In this document: in pieces, positions 33,919 through 43,509 of the stretch
Position numbering within the stretch: the first letter of the stretch is position 1
How the letters are laid out: each line of letters starts with the position of its first letter
Source of the DNA: Streptococcus panodentis
GTDB taxonomy: Bacteria > Bacillota > Bacilli > Lactobacillales > Streptococcaceae
Reading direction: 5' to 3'
Length of the DNA: 59,162 nt
NCBI RefSeq assembly: GCF_017884005.1
Contig: NZ_QFAY01000020.1
Location: forward strand, 1 to 59,162
Position numbers and translations under genes: made by a program
The notes under the pieces: model-generated
Database searches by the model: none
What the model saw: only the letters and a program-made list of their open reading frames with translations
What the model was told of the DNA's origin: nothing

Positions 33919-34554
33919 ATGAATCGCCGCTTTATCTTTGCTTATCGCATCTTTCTCTTTCTGCTGGCTTTTCTGGGAATCTATCTGGAAATTGCCAAGT
34001 ACGGCTGGGGGATGCTCATGTACTATACCATCCTGTCCAATCTGTTGGTCCTGCTCTTTACAGCTTATCTGATTTATCTGATGACGAGAGCGGATGAGGT
34101 TTGGAAAGCACCGAAGATTCTGAGGATAAAGGGCGGAGTGACGATGGCTATCATGATTACTTGTGTCGTCTATCACCTGCTCTTAGCACCTATTGCCAAG
34201 GATTTTTACCGGCTGGAAAATTTCCTCTGCCACTATATTGTGCCGCTCATGTTTCTTTTTGATACGCTGCTGGTTGACAAGAGCCGGCAGTACCGCTGGT
34301 TTGATCCGATTGCTTGGACCAGTCTGCCGCTGATATATATGATCTTTGCCCTCTTCAATGGCTTTGTGCTGAAGATTGACATTCCGGGGGCCAAGGACAA
34401 TCCCTTTCCTTACTTTTTCCTCAATGTCTTTAAGTACGGCTGGCCTTATGTAATCCGTATGTCGCTGATTATCTTTGCGGCCTATCTGGTCTTTGGCTTT
34501 GTCTTTTATGGGATAAAGTCTGTCCGATTGGGAAAAAATCGGGAGAGAGCATAA
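33919..34554 (+). CDS. Pr6Pr-like six-helix membrane protein
   Basis: Protein of 211 residues with about six membrane helices, Tyr- and Leu-rich (NRRFIFAYRIFLFLLAFLGIYLEI; MLMYYTILSNLLVLLFTAYLIYL; LENFLCHYIVPLMFLFDTLLVD). It resembles the Pr6Pr family (FAR-17a/AIG1-related), which may act on lipids; function unproven. ATG 33919 has GAGG 5 bases upstream. It ends 45 bases before the pyrR promoter. Confidence 0.75.
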   Translation: MNRRFIFAYRIFLFLLAFLGIYLEIAKYGWGMLMYYTILSNLLVLLFTAYLIYLMTRADEVWKAPKILRIKGGVTMAIMITCVVYHLLLAPIAKDFYRLENFLCHYIVPLMFLFDTLLVDKSRQYRWFDPIAWTSLPLIYMIFALFNGFVLKIDIPGAKDNPFPYFFLNVFKYGWPYVIRMSLIIFAAYLVFGFVFYGIKSVRLGKNRERA

Positions 34555-34598
34555 GGTTCCGTTTTTCGGAGAGAATTTCATAAATGTGCATTTTTCTC

Positions 34599-34627
34599 TT
34601 GCAGTATTTTCCCAACTGTGATATAGT
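34599..34627 (+). promoter_or_regulatory. Promoter of pyr operon
   Basis: TTGCAG (34599-34604), 17-bp spacer ending in TGA, TATAGT (34622-34627). Start near 34634, giving a leader of about 160 bases that holds the PyrR-responsive attenuator. Confidence 0.82.
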
Positions 34628-34643
34628 AGATGCAATCAAATAA

Positions 34644-34772
34644 TCCTTTAATTCTATCCAGAGAGATAGGCAAGGAGCAAAGTAAAAAAGATGGGTGGAG
34701 TGCAGACAGGTGCGTCTTATTTGCCATACCCAGCTGTATTTTCTGAAGTCTCCTTGCAAAAGGAGACTTTTT
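34644..34772 (+). promoter_or_regulatory. PyrR-dependent transcription attenuator
   Basis: The PyrR binding hairpin is visible: TCCTT (34644-34648) and CTATC (34654-34658) pair with GATAG (34665-34669) and AAGGA (34672-34676) around the conserved loop CAGAGA. Downstream, AAGTCTCCTT (34746-34755) and AAGGAGACTT (34760-34769) form the terminator with a U run to 34772. UMP-bound PyrR stabilises the first hairpin and favours termination. This is the only such leader I find in the operon. Confidence 0.9.
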
Positions 34773-34794
34773 ATTATCTTCGAGGAGGTTTTCG

Positions 34795-35322
34795 ATGAAA
34801 ACAAAAGAAGTTGTCGATGACATCACTATGAACCGTGCCATTACACGGATTACTTATGAAATCATCGAGCGCAATAAGGACTTGAATCAAGTCGTTCTGG
34901 CTGGGATCAAAACGCGGGGCGTTCATCTGGCCCATCGCATTCAGAAGCGGCTGGCTCAGCTGGAAAAGATTGAGATTCCGGTCGGAGAAGTGGACACTAA
35001 GCCCTTTCGGGACGATGTCAAGAGCGGTGAGGACACGACGGTGATTCCGGTAGACATTACCGACCGTGAGGTCATTCTGATTGATGATGTTCTCTACACC
35101 GGCCGAACCATTCGTGCAGCCATTGACAATCTGGTCAGCCACGGCCGGCCGTCGCGGGTCAGCCTGGCTGTTCTGGTCGACCGCGGCCACCGCGAACTGC
35201 CCATTCGGGCGGACTATGTCGGCAAGAATATTCCGACCAGTCAGTCAGAGGAAATCATCGTGGAAGTGACCGAGACAGATGGTCAGGATCGGGTCCTGCT
35301 GGTGGAGGATGACGCATCATGA
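34795..35322 (+). CDS. pyrR: Bifunctional pyr operon attenuator/uracil phosphoribosyltransferase PyrR
   Basis: Protein of 175 residues with a phosphoribosyltransferase fold. The PRPP loop is [19 protein letters not shown], and the N-terminal [16 protein letters not shown] and [12 protein letters not shown] segments match PyrR. It binds the leader RNA at 34644-34676 with UMP or UTP as co-regulator. GAGGAGG precedes the ATG. Its last 4 bases overlap pyrP. Confidence 0.95.
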   Translation: MKTKEVVDDITMNRAITRITYEIIERNKDLNQVVLAGIKTRGVHLAHRIQKRLAQLEKIEIPVGEVDTKPFRDDVKSGEDTTVIPVDITDREVILIDDVLYTGRTIRAAIDNLVSHGRPSRVSLAVLVDRGHRELPIRADYVGKNIPTSQSEEIIVEVTETDGQDRVLLVEDDAS

Positions 35323-36587
35323 GCCAAGAAGTCAAGTATGATGTGCAGGATAGGCCGCGGCCCGGTCTGCTTCTAGGGCTGTCCTTCCAGCATCTCTTTG
35401 CCATGTTCGGTGCCACCGTTCTGGTGCCTATCCTGGTCGGCATTGACCCAGCTGTTGCTCTTTTTTCCAGCGGTCTGGGGACTCTGGCCCACCTGACAGT
35501 AACCAAGTATAAGATTCCGGCTTACATGGGCTCCAGCTTTGCCTATATCGCAGCCATGCAGATGCTGATGAAGACGGACGGGATTGCTGCGGTGGCACAG
35601 GGAGCGATTACCGGCGGTTTGGTTTACTTCATCGTTGCCTTGGTGGTCAGATTTGCCGGCAATGCCTGGATTGATAAGGTCCTGCCGCCGGTCGTGGTCG
35701 GACCGATCATCATGGTTATCGGTCTCAGTCTAGCCGGCACAGCTGTCAATGATGTCATGCTCAAGGATGGGAGCTACCATCTGCCCTATTTTGCTATCGG
35801 TATGGTGACCCTCTTTGCAGTGATTCTCTTTAACATCTATGGCAAAAAAATCGTCGGGATTATACCGGTGCTGCTGGGCCTGATCGTCGGCTATGTCTTC
35901 GCGCTCCTGCTTGGGGCGGTAACAGGAGAAGAGATTGTGTCCTTCGCTAAGGTATCGGAAGCTTCGTGGTTTCACCTGCCGCCCATGAGCCTGCCCTTCT
36001 TGGACTACAGTGTGAAATTTTATCCCAGCGCTATACTGACTATGGCTCCCATCGCCTTTGTCACCATGACCGAGCACTTTGGCCATGTCATGGTACTCAA
36101 CAGTCTGACCGGCAGGGATTTCTTTAAAGATCCCGGTCTGGATAAGACCTTGACTGGTGACGGTCTGGCTCAAGTGATTGCGGGGCTCTTCGGGGCGCCG
36201 CCGGTGACCAGCTATGGGGAAAATATCGGCGTCATGGCCCTCAATAAAATCTACAGTGTCTATGTCATTGCCGGAGCTGCAGTGCTGGCCATTGTCATGA
36301 GCTTTGTCGGGAAAGTTTCGGCTCTCCTGCAGTCCATCCCCAGTCCGGTGCTGGGCGGTATTTCCATTGCTCTCTTTGGGGTCATTGCTTCCAGCGGTCT
36401 GAAAATCCTGATTGAGGCACAGACAGATTTTGACAATAAGAAAAATCTGCTCATTGCCAGTGTCGTGCTGGTCTCAGGTATCGGAGGCCTGACCCTGCAG
36501 CTGTCGGGGCTGCAGATTTCAGGAGTCGCCTTGTCAACTGTTCTGGGAATTGTGCTCTATCTTGTTTTGCCTGAGCCTAAAGACTAG
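35319..36587 (+). CDS. pyrP: Uracil permease
   Basis: Membrane protein of 422 residues of the nucleobase-cation symporter-2 (NCS2/UraA) family. Family features include [22 protein letters not shown] near the N-terminus and the conserved TEHFGH (helix 8) and [17 protein letters not shown] (helix 10) segments that bind uracil. About 12-14 helices. It overlaps pyrR by 4 bp, so translation is probably coupled, and imports uracil for salvage. Confidence 0.93.
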   Translation: MSQEVKYDVQDRPRPGLLLGLSFQHLFAMFGATVLVPILVGIDPAVALFSSGLGTLAHLTVTKYKIPAYMGSSFAYIAAMQMLMKTDGIAAVAQGAITGGLVYFIVALVVRFAGNAWIDKVLPPVVVGPIIMVIGLSLAGTAVNDVMLKDGSYHLPYFAIGMVTLFAVILFNIYGKKIVGIIPVLLGLIVGYVFALLLGAVTGEEIVSFAKVSEASWFHLPPMSLPFLDYSVKFYPSAILTMAPIAFVTMTEHFGHVMVLNSLTGRDFFKDPGLDKTLTGDGLAQVIAGLFGAPPVTSYGENIGVMALNKIYSVYVIAGAAVLAIVMSFVGKVSALLQSIPSPVLGGISIALFGVIASSGLKILIEAQTDFDNKKNLLIASVVLVSGIGGLTLQLSGLQISGVALSTVLGIVLYLVLPEPKD

Positions 36588-36645
36588 GCCGGGAAGATGT
36601 CTATTGCTATTCAGTGCTTTATTTATCACATAAGGAGAAAACATC

Positions 36646-37563
36646 ATGTCATCCAATCAAATCGCTCTTAAAAACCTTGTTTCCATGGAAGCTCTCTCAA
36701 ACGAAGAGGTGATGGCCCTGATTAAACGCGGGATTGAATTTAAAAACGGTGCCAAAGTTCACTATGATGACCAGCACATCGTTGCCAATCTCTTCTTTGA
36801 ATCCTCTACCCGGACCCACAAGGCCTTTGAAGTGGCAGAGCTGAAGCTAGGCTGCGACCTGCTGGACTTTGATGTCAAGACCAGTTCGGTCAATAAGGGC
36901 GAGACCCTTTATGATACGATTTTGACCATGTCAGCTCTGGGCGTTGATGTCTGTGTCATCCGCCACCCAGAAGTGGACTATTACAAGGAATTGATTGAAA
37001 GTCCGACCATTACGACTTCCATTGTCAACGGGGGCGACGGCTCTGGCCAGCACCCCAGCCAAAGCCTGCTGGATCTGATGACCATTTATCAGGAGTTTGG
37101 CCGCTTTGACGGACTGAAGGTGGCCATTGCCGGTGATTTGGACCACTCGCGCGTGGCCAAGTCCAATATGCAGATTCTCAAGCGGCTGGGTGCTGAGCTC
37201 TACTTTGCCGGTCCGGAAGAATGGCGGAGCCAGGAATTTGCCGGTTACGGTCAGTTTGTGACGATTGATGAGGTGATTGACCAAGTGGATGTCATGATGT
37301 TCCTGCGGGTGCAGCATGAGCGCCACGACTATGAGTCCATCTTCTCTAAGGAAAACTACCACCGCCTGCACGGCCTGACGCAGGAGCGCTATGACCGCAT
37401 GAAGGAGACGGCTATTCTCATGCACCCGGCTCCGGTCAACCGGGATGTGGAAATTGCGGACCACTTGGTGGAAGCACCTAAGTCCCGCATCGTCGAACAG
37501 ATGACCAATGGTGTCTTTGTCAGAATGGCGATTATCGAGGCTGTTCTCAAAGGCCGCGAATAG
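36646..37563 (+). CDS. pyrB: Aspartate carbamoyltransferase catalytic subunit
   Basis: Protein of 305 residues, the usual length. The carbamoyl-phosphate motif [16 protein letters not shown], the [12 protein letters not shown] segment and the C-terminal [11 protein letters not shown] are intact. It makes N-carbamoyl-aspartate in pyrimidine synthesis. ATAAGGAG precedes the ATG; the gap to pyrP is 58 bp with no second attenuator. No pyrI gene is present, as usual in Firmicutes. Confidence 0.96.
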   Translation: MSSNQIALKNLVSMEALSNEEVMALIKRGIEFKNGAKVHYDDQHIVANLFFESSTRTHKAFEVAELKLGCDLLDFDVKTSSVNKGETLYDTILTMSALGVDVCVIRHPEVDYYKELIESPTITTSIVNGGDGSGQHPSQSLLDLMTIYQEFGRFDGLKVAIAGDLDHSRVAKSNMQILKRLGAELYFAGPEEWRSQEFAGYGQFVTIDEVIDQVDVMMFLRVQHERHDYESIFSKENYHRLHGLTQERYDRMKETAILMHPAPVNRDVEIADHLVEAPKSRIVEQMTNGVFVRMAIIEAVLKGRE

Positions 37564-37626
37564 CGCGGACAGGAGCCCAGAAGGGCATCAAGAGATTTTA
37601 ACTGCTACAGCGGGAGGAGGCTGAGA

Positions 37627-37659
37627 ATGATTCCAGCCTTGCTCCCTATTCTTATATAG
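37627..37659 (+). CDS. Candidate 10-residue upstream ORF before carA
   Basis: GGGAGGAGG (37612-37620) is followed 6 bases later by ATG 37627 and ten codons (MIPALLPILI) ending at TAG 37657-37659, in the 145-bp space between pyrB and carA. The strong ribosome-binding site is the evidence. It may be a leader peptide, or chance. Confidence 0.35.
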   Translation: MIPALLPILI

Positions 37660-37708
37660 GCATGCGGGTGGTCGATAGGCGATTCTGCATCTTGGACAGG
37701 AGGGAATA

Positions 37709-38773
37709 ATGGCAAAGAGACTTTTAGTTCTGGAAAATGGCATGATTTTTGAAGGGGAAGCTTTCGGGGCCGACCTTTTGGTAACAGGAGAAATTGTCTT
37801 TAACACAGGCATGACCGGCTATCAGGAATCCATTACGGATCAGTCTTACAATGGTCAGATTTTGACCTTTACTTATCCGCTGGTGGGCAATTACGGCATC
37901 AATCGGGACGATTATGAGTCTATCCTGCCGACCTGCAAGGGGGTGGTGGTCTACGAACACGCCCGCCGGGCCAGCAACTGGCGTCAGCAGCTGTCTTTGG
38001 ATGAATTTCTCAGGATTAAGAAGATACCTGGGATTTCAGGGATTGATACCAGGGCACTGACCAAGATTATCCGCCAGTACGGCACTATGCGGGCCACCAT
38101 CGCCAATACTGAAGACAGTATCGAGCACTTAAAGGACCAGCTGCAGGCGACAGTGCTGCCGACTGACAATATCAAGCAGGTCTCCACCCAGCAGGCCTAT
38201 CCGGCTCCGGGTGTCGGCCGCAGTGTGGTGCTGGTCGACTTCGGCCTCAAGCATTCCATCCTGCGGGAATTGGCCAAACGCGGCTGCAATGTGACAGTCG
38301 TGCCGTACAATACCAGTGCAGAGGCTATCCTGCATCTCAATCCGGACGGTGTCATGCTGTCCAATGGTCCGGGCAATCCGGAAGACATACCGGAAGCTCT
38401 GGAGATGATTCGCGGCATTCAGGGCAGGATTCCCATCTTTGGCATCTGTATGGGGCATCAGCTCTTTTCTATGGCCAACGGTGCCAAGACCCATAAGATG
38501 AAATTCGGCCATCGGGGTTTTAACCACGCAGTGCGCGAAATTGCGACCGGCCGGGTTGACTTTACCAGTCAAAATCACGGCTATGCTGTCAGCCGCGAGG
38601 ACTTGCCGGAGAGCTTGATTGTCACCCACGAGGAAATCAATGACAAATCAATCGAGGGTGTCCGCCACCGCTATTATCCCGCCTTTTCTGTGCAGTTTCA
38701 CCCAGACGCTGCGCCGGGGCCGCATGATGCGGACTATCTCTTTGATGAGTTTATGGAGATGATGGGGGAATAG
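37709..38773 (+). CDS. carA: Carbamoyl-phosphate synthase small chain
   Basis: Protein of 354 residues with the N-terminal small-subunit domain and a C-terminal class I glutamine amidotransferase. Nucleophile Cys is in GICMGHQLF, and the catalytic His lies in [20 protein letters not shown]. It supplies ammonia from glutamine to CarB. AGGAGGG precedes the ATG. Confidence 0.95.
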   Translation: MAKRLLVLENGMIFEGEAFGADLLVTGEIVFNTGMTGYQESITDQSYNGQILTFTYPLVGNYGINRDDYESILPTCKGVVVYEHARRASNWRQQLSLDEFLRIKKIPGISGIDTRALTKIIRQYGTMRATIANTEDSIEHLKDQLQATVLPTDNIKQVSTQQAYPAPGVGRSVVLVDFGLKHSILRELAKRGCNVTVVPYNTSAEAILHLNPDGVMLSNGPGNPEDIPEALEMIRGIQGRIPIFGICMGHQLFSMANGAKTHKMKFGHRGFNHAVREIATGRVDFTSQNHGYAVSREDLPESLIVTHEEINDKSIEGVRHRYYPAFSVQFHPDAAPGPHDADYLFDEFMEMMGE

Positions 38774-38991
38774 CTGAGCTCCCTGCACGAGATTTTCAAC
38801 GAAAAATCGTCGGAGACTTTATTTAATGGCAATCAGAGAGTTGCCGAATAGGAAGGAGACGATACAGGTTCGCGGAAGTGAGCACGCCCTCAGACGGTGT
38901 GAAAAAAGAAACGGAGCCTAGACGCTGAAGGTGTCTGCGCCGGGTTTCCAACTGTCACTCTGTCCTTGACGGGCTTTGTATCATACGAAAC

Positions 38992-41900
38992 ATGCCAAAA
39001 CGTACAGATATTCAGAAGATTATGGTGATTGGTTCCGGACCAATTGTAATTGGGCAGGCAGCCGAGTTTGACTATGCAGGAACTCAGGCCTGTCTGTCCC
39101 TGAAGGAAGAGGGCTATAGCGTTGTCTTGGTCAACTCAAATCCAGCGACGATCATGACCGACAAGGAGATTGCGGATCGGGTTTACATCGAGCCGATTAC
39201 GCTGGAGTTTGTGACCCGTATTTTGCGCAAGGAGCGGCCGGATGCTCTCCTGCCGACTCTGGGCGGTCAGACTGGGCTTAATATGGCCATGGAACTGTCC
39301 AAATCCGGTCTCTTGGAGGAGCTGGGAGTAGAACTCTTGGGGACTAAACTGTCCGCCATTGATCAGGCAGAAGACCGCGATCTCTTCAAGCAGCTCATGG
39401 AGGAGCTGGACCAGCCCATCCCTGAGTCAGAGATTGTCAATACGGTCCAAGAAGCGCTGGAATTTGCCGGATCGATTGGCTATCCAGTCATTGTCCGTCC
39501 GGCCTTTACCTTGGGCGGCACCGGCGGCGGTATCTGCAGCAATGAGGAAGAACTGCAGGAAATTGCCGAGAATGGGCTCAAGCTGTCTCCGGTGACCCAG
39601 TGTCTGATTGAGCGTTCTATCGCCGGATTTAAGGAAATCGAATACGAAGTCATGCGGGATGGCGCCGACAATGCCCTGGTGGTCTGCAATATGGAAAATT
39701 TTGATCCCGTCGGCATCCACACAGGAGACTCGATCGTCTTTGCCCCCAGTCAGACCATTTCCGACTATGAGTATCAGATGCTGCGGGATGCCAGCCTGAA
39801 GATTATCCGGGCTCTGAAAATAGAGGGCGGCTGCAATGTCCAGCTGGCGCTGGACCCGCATAGTTTTAAGTACTATGTCATTGAGGTCAATCCGCGGGTG
39901 TCTCGCTCATCTGCTCTGGCCTCCAAAGCGACGGGCTATCCCATTGCCAAATTGGCTGCCAAGATTGCAGTCGGTTTGACCTTGGATGAGGTCATCAACC
40001 CAGTCACCGGCTCAACCTATGCCATGTTTGAGCCGGCTCTGGACTATGTAGTGGCCAAGATTCCGCGCTTTCCTTTTGATAAGTTCGAGCAGGGCGAGCG
40101 CCGTCTGGGCACCCAGATGAAGGCCACTGGGGAGGTCATGGCCATCGGCCGCAATATCGAAGAAAGTCTGCTCAAGGCCTGCCGCTCTCTGGAAATCGGT
40201 GCCGAGCATAATGAGCTGCCGGAACTCAGCCAGCTGGCGGATGATGATGTGATGAAAAAAATTGTCAAAGCACAGGACGATCGGATCTTCTATCTGTCGG
40301 AGGCTATCCGCCGGGGCTACAGTCCGGATGAACTGGCCGAGCTGACCAAGATTGACGTTTTCTTTTTGGACAAGCTGCTGCACATTTACGAAATCGAGCA
40401 GGAGCTGACCGGTCATGTCGGAGACAGCTCCGTGCTGAAGAAGGCCAAGCAAAATGGCTTTTCTGATGCTAAGATTGGAGATTTATGGGGGATGGCAGCT
40501 GATCAGGTTCGCCAGATCCGCTTGGAACAGCAGCTGGTGCCGGTCTACAAGATGGTCGACACCTGTGCAGCCGAATTTGAATCTGCTACACCTTATTTCT
40601 ACTCGACCTATGGCTTTGAAAATGAATCGGTCAAATCCAGCAAGGAATCTGTACTGGTGCTGGGTTCCGGCCCGATCCGCATCGGTCAGGGAGTGGAGTT
40701 TGACTATGCGACTGTCCACTCAGTCAAGGCTATTCAGGCGGCCGGCTACGAAGCAATTATCATGAACAGCAATCCAGAGACTGTTTCGACTGACTTTTCC
40801 GTTTCAGACAAGCTTTATTTTGAGCCGCTGACCTTTGAAGATGTCATGAATGTCATTGATCTGGAGCAGCCCAAGGGGGTGATTGTCCAGTTTGGCGGCC
40901 AGACAGCTATCAATCTGGCAGAGCCTCTTTCAAAAGCCGGGGTTGCTATTCTGGGAACTCAGGTGGCTGACCTCGATCGAGCAGAGGACCGCGACCTCTT
41001 TGAGCAGGCCCTGAAAGACTTGGCTATTCCGCAGCCGCCGGGACAGACCGCCACCAATGAGGAAGAAGCAGTGGCGGCGGCCCGTAAGATTGGCTTCCCG
41101 GTTCTGGTGCGCCCTTCCTACGTGCTGGGCGGCCGAGCTATGGAAATCGTAGAAAATGAAAGCGACCTGCGCTCTTATATGCGGACAGCTGTCAAGGCCA
41201 GCCCGGACCACCCGGTTCTGGTGGACTCTTACATCGTCGGCGGCGAGTGCGAAGTCGATGCCATTTCTGACGGTCAGCAGGTGCTGATTCCGGGGATTAT
41301 GGAGCATATCGAGCGGGCTGGGGTCCACTCAGGCGACTCGATGGCTGTCTATCCGCCTCAGACCCTGTCGCGCCAAGTGCAGGAGACGATTGCTGATTAT
41401 ACCAAAAAACTGGCCTTGGGGCTCAATTGCATCGGCATGATGAACATCCAGTTTGTCATCAAGGACGAGACCGTCTATGTCATTGAGGTCAATCCCCGGG
41501 CCAGCCGGACAGTGCCTTTCCTGTCCAAGGTGACCGATATTCCCATGGCTCAGGTGGCAACCCGCCTGATTCTGGGTGAAACCCTGTCCCAGCTGGGCTA
41601 TGAGGACGGCCTCTACCCAGAAAGCTCCAGCGTCCATGTCAAAGCGCCGGTCTTTTCCTTTACCAAGCTGGCCAAGGTGGACAGTCTCTTAGGCCCTGAA
41701 ATGAAGTCAACCGGTGAAGTCATGGGAACCGACAGCAATCTTGAAAAGGCTCTCTATAAGGCCTTTGAAGCTTCTTATCTGCACCTGCCAATCTTTGGAA
41801 ATGTGGTCTTTACCATTGCGGACGACAGCAAGGAAGAAGCCCTGCATCTAGCTGAACGCTTTGCGGCTATTGGCTACAGCATTCTGGCAACCAAAGGAAC

Positions 41901-42171
41901 TGCCAAATACTTTGAGGAGCAGGGGCTTTCCGTCCGTCTGGTAGAGAAAATCGGCAGCGATAATGACAGAGATATTCCGGCCTACATCCGCAAGGGCAAG
42001 ATTCAGGCCATTATCAACACCGTCGGCACCAAGCGGACGGCAGATGAGCACGGCCAAATCATCCGCAGCTCTGCCATTGAGCACGGCCTTCCGCTGTTTA
42101 CATCTCTGGACACTGCGGATGCTATGCTGAAAGTGCTGGAAAGCCGCAGTTTTACGACGGAAGCTATCTAG
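38992..42171 (+). CDS. carB: Carbamoyl-phosphate synthase large chain
   Basis: Protein of 1059 residues with duplicated ATP-grasp halves ([24 protein letters not shown] and [23 protein letters not shown]), a central oligomerisation domain and a C-terminal MGS-like allosteric domain (from about residue 930). It makes carbamoyl phosphate for pyrB and arginine synthesis. It follows carA after a long 218-bp spacer, and no Shine-Dalgarno sequence is visible before ATG 38992 (ATCATACGAAAC). The N-terminus matches the family exactly, so the start is reliable. Confidence 0.96.
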   Translation: MPKRTDIQKIMVIGSGPIVIGQAAEFDYAGTQACLSLKEEGYSVVLVNSNPATIMTDKEIADRVYIEPITLEFVTRILRKERPDALLPTLGGQTGLNMAMELSKSGLLEELGVELLGTKLSAIDQAEDRDLFKQLMEELDQPIPESEIVNTVQEALEFAGSIGYPVIVRPAFTLGGTGGGICSNEEELQEIAENGLKLSPVTQCLIERSIAGFKEIEYEVMRDGADNALVVCNMENFDPVGIHTGDSIVFAPSQTISDYEYQMLRDASLKIIRALKIEGGCNVQLALDPHSFKYYVIEVNPRVSRSSALASKATGYPIAKLAAKIAVGLTLDEVINPVTGSTYAMFEPALDYVVAKIPRFPFDKFEQGERRLGTQMKATGEVMAIGRNIEESLLKACRSLEIGAEHNELPELSQLADDDVMKKIVKAQDDRIFYLSEAIRRGYSPDELAELTKIDVFFLDKLLHIYEIEQELTGHVGDSSVLKKAKQNGFSDAKIGDLWGMAADQVRQIRLEQQLVPVYKMVDTCAAEFESATPYFYSTYGFENESVKSSKESVLVLGSGPIRIGQGVEFDYATVHSVKAIQAAGYEAIIMNSNPETVSTDFSVSDKLYFEPLTFEDVMNVIDLEQPKGVIVQFGGQTAINLAEPLSKAGVAILGTQVADLDRAEDRDLFEQALKDLAIPQPPGQTATNEEEAVAAARKIGFPVLVRPSYVLGGRAMEIVENESDLRSYMRTAVKASPDHPVLVDSYIVGGECEVDAISDGQQVLIPGIMEHIERAGVHSGDSMAVYPPQTLSRQVQETIADYTKKLALGLNCIGMMNIQFVIKDETVYVIEVNPRASRTVPFLSKVTDIPMAQVATRLILGETLSQLGYEDGLYPESSSVHVKAPVFSFTKLAKVDSLLGPEMKSTGEVMGTDSNLEKALYKAFEASYLHLPIFGNVVFTIADDSKEEALHLAERFAAIGYSILATKGTAKYFEEQGLSVRLVEKIGSDNDRDIPAYIRKGKIQAIINTVGTKRTADEHGQIIRSSAIEHGLPLFTSLDTADAMLKVLESRSFTTEAI

Positions 42172-42425
42172 CGCCCATGAACTTCCATTTTGCACCTCTT
42201 GCTCTCCTTAGACACTGAGGGATGGCGACGCGCTCCTATAGAAGCGAACGAAGGATGAGAACCCCTATCTATGGCCGACTTCAGCAGTTAAGTTCCCCGA
42301 GAACCAGACTCCAGTGCCGTCCGTTTCTGGACTCAGACTGAAAAGGGCTCCAAACCGTTTCGCTCCCCGGACTGGACACTTGATAGCGGGTGCGGTGAAA
42401 TCAAAGATAAACTTAAAGCAGCATA
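42172..42425. other. Gene-free region after carB
   Basis: About 250 bases without a plausible gene or ribosome-binding site. It is G+C-rich and contains partial inverted repeats around TCTGGACT...CCGGACTGG (about 42325-42375). I recognise no known element. The carB terminator follows at 42426. Confidence 0.5.
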
Positions 42426-42474
42426 AAACAGGAAGCAAGCGATTCGGCAGAGCCGGCCTTCTTCCTGTTTTTTT
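42426..42474 (+). terminator. Terminator of pyr operon
   Basis: AAACAGGAAG (42426-42435) and CTTCCTGTTT (42461-42470) pair, with GCC/GGC pairing inside and a seven-T run. It is 254 bases after the carB stop. Confidence 0.82.
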
Positions 42475-42487
42475 CTTCAAAAGATTC

Positions 42488-42541
42488 TTGACAAAAAAAG
42501 AAGCAAGGTGTATGATATTAACTGGTTAATTAACCAGTTAA
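42488..42541 (+). promoter_or_regulatory. adcAII-pht promoter with double AdcR operator
   Basis: TTGACA (42488-42493), 17-bp spacer, TATGAT (42511-42516). Immediately downstream TTAACTGGTTAA (42518-42529) abuts TTAACCAGTTAA (42530-42541); each matches the AdcR consensus TTAACYRGTTAA and together they are a perfect 24-bp palindrome covering the transcription start. Zinc-loaded AdcR would repress the operon; no adcR gene is in the window. Confidence 0.93.
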
Positions 42542-42560
42542 TAAATTGCAAGGAGTTGCT

Positions 42561-43499
42561 ATGAAAACGAATACGCGATTGATTGTTTTTATCAGTCTGC
42601 TGGCCATTCTTTCCTGCCTGCTGGGCTGTCAGTCGAGAAAAGACAGTGTTCAGACCCGTCAGGAGCCAGGCCTGAAAATCGTCACCAGCTTCTATCCCAT
42701 TTACTGTATGGTCAGGGAAATATCGGGTCCGCTCAATGATGTCCGCATGATTCAGTCGGGCAGCGGCATTCATTCCTTCGAACCTTCGGCCAATGATATA
42801 GCGGCTATTTATGATGCGGATGTTTTTGTCTATCATTCGCGGACTCTGGAGTCTTGGGCTGGCGAGCTCAATCCCAGCCTGCAGCATTCTGCGGTGAAGG
42901 TGCTGGAAGCTTCTGAGGGAATGGACTTGGACCGCGTGGCAGGGTTGGAAGCAGTGGAGGTGAAGGAAGGAACGGATGAAAAAAGTCTCTATGATCCTCA
43001 TACCTGGCTGGATCCGGAAAAAGCAGCCGAAGAGGCTCAGTTGATTGCCAATCAGCTATCTGACTTGGACAGCCGTCACAGGGATATCTATCAGGCCAAT
43101 GCCCGCAGCCTGCAGGAAAAGGCTCATCAGCTGACTGAGAAGTATCAGTCTGTCTTTCAGCGGTGCCGGCAAAAGACCTTTGTCACCCAGCACACGGCTT
43201 TTTCCTATCTGGCCAAACGCTTTGGTCTGACCCAGCTGGGGATTGCTGGTATTTCGCCCGAGCAGGAGCCTAATCCGCGGCAGCTGAGCGAGATAGAAGA
43301 TTTTATCAAGGACTATAAGGTTCGAACAATCTTTGTAGAAAGCACCGCCTCACCCAAGCTGGCCCAAGCTCTTGTCAAGGCTACAGGAGTCCAGCTGAAG
43401 CAGCTGAATCCGCTGGAAGCAGACCCCGCTAATGACAAGAGTTATTTTGATAATTTGGAAGAGAATCTGGCCGTTCTGGCCCAAGATTTACAGCAATAA
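42561..43499 (+). CDS. adcA2: Zinc-binding lipoprotein AdcAII (Lmb)
   Basis: Protein of 312 residues, cluster 9 metal-binding lipoprotein. Lipobox LLGC with lipidated Cys23. Counting from this start, the zinc ligands fall at His71 (GIHSFEP), His147 (DPHTWLD), His211 (TQHTAFS) and Glu286 (NPLEADP), the same numbers as in pneumococcal AdcAII. It delivers zinc to the AdcBC transporter. AAGGAG precedes ATG 42561, just after the AdcR operator. The polyhistidine-triad gene follows 10 bases later. Confidence 0.95.
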   Translation: MKTNTRLIVFISLLAILSCLLGCQSRKDSVQTRQEPGLKIVTSFYPIYCMVREISGPLNDVRMIQSGSGIHSFEPSANDIAAIYDADVFVYHSRTLESWAGELNPSLQHSAVKVLEASEGMDLDRVAGLEAVEVKEGTDEKSLYDPHTWLDPEKAAEEAQLIANQLSDLDSRHRDIYQANARSLQEKAHQLTEKYQSVFQRCRQKTFVTQHTAFSYLAKRFGLTQLGIAGISPEQEPNPRQLSEIEDFIKDYKVRTIFVESTASPKLAQALVKATGVQLKQLNPLEADPANDKSYFDNLEENLAVLAQDLQQ

Positions 43500-43509
43500 A
43501 GGAGTCTTT

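Noticed and set aside
43432..43509. In-frame upstream extension of the Pht gene within the 3' end of adcA2
   Set aside because: It reads the adcA2 coding sequence in another frame, lacks a ribosome-binding site, and would bury the signal peptide that starts at 43510.
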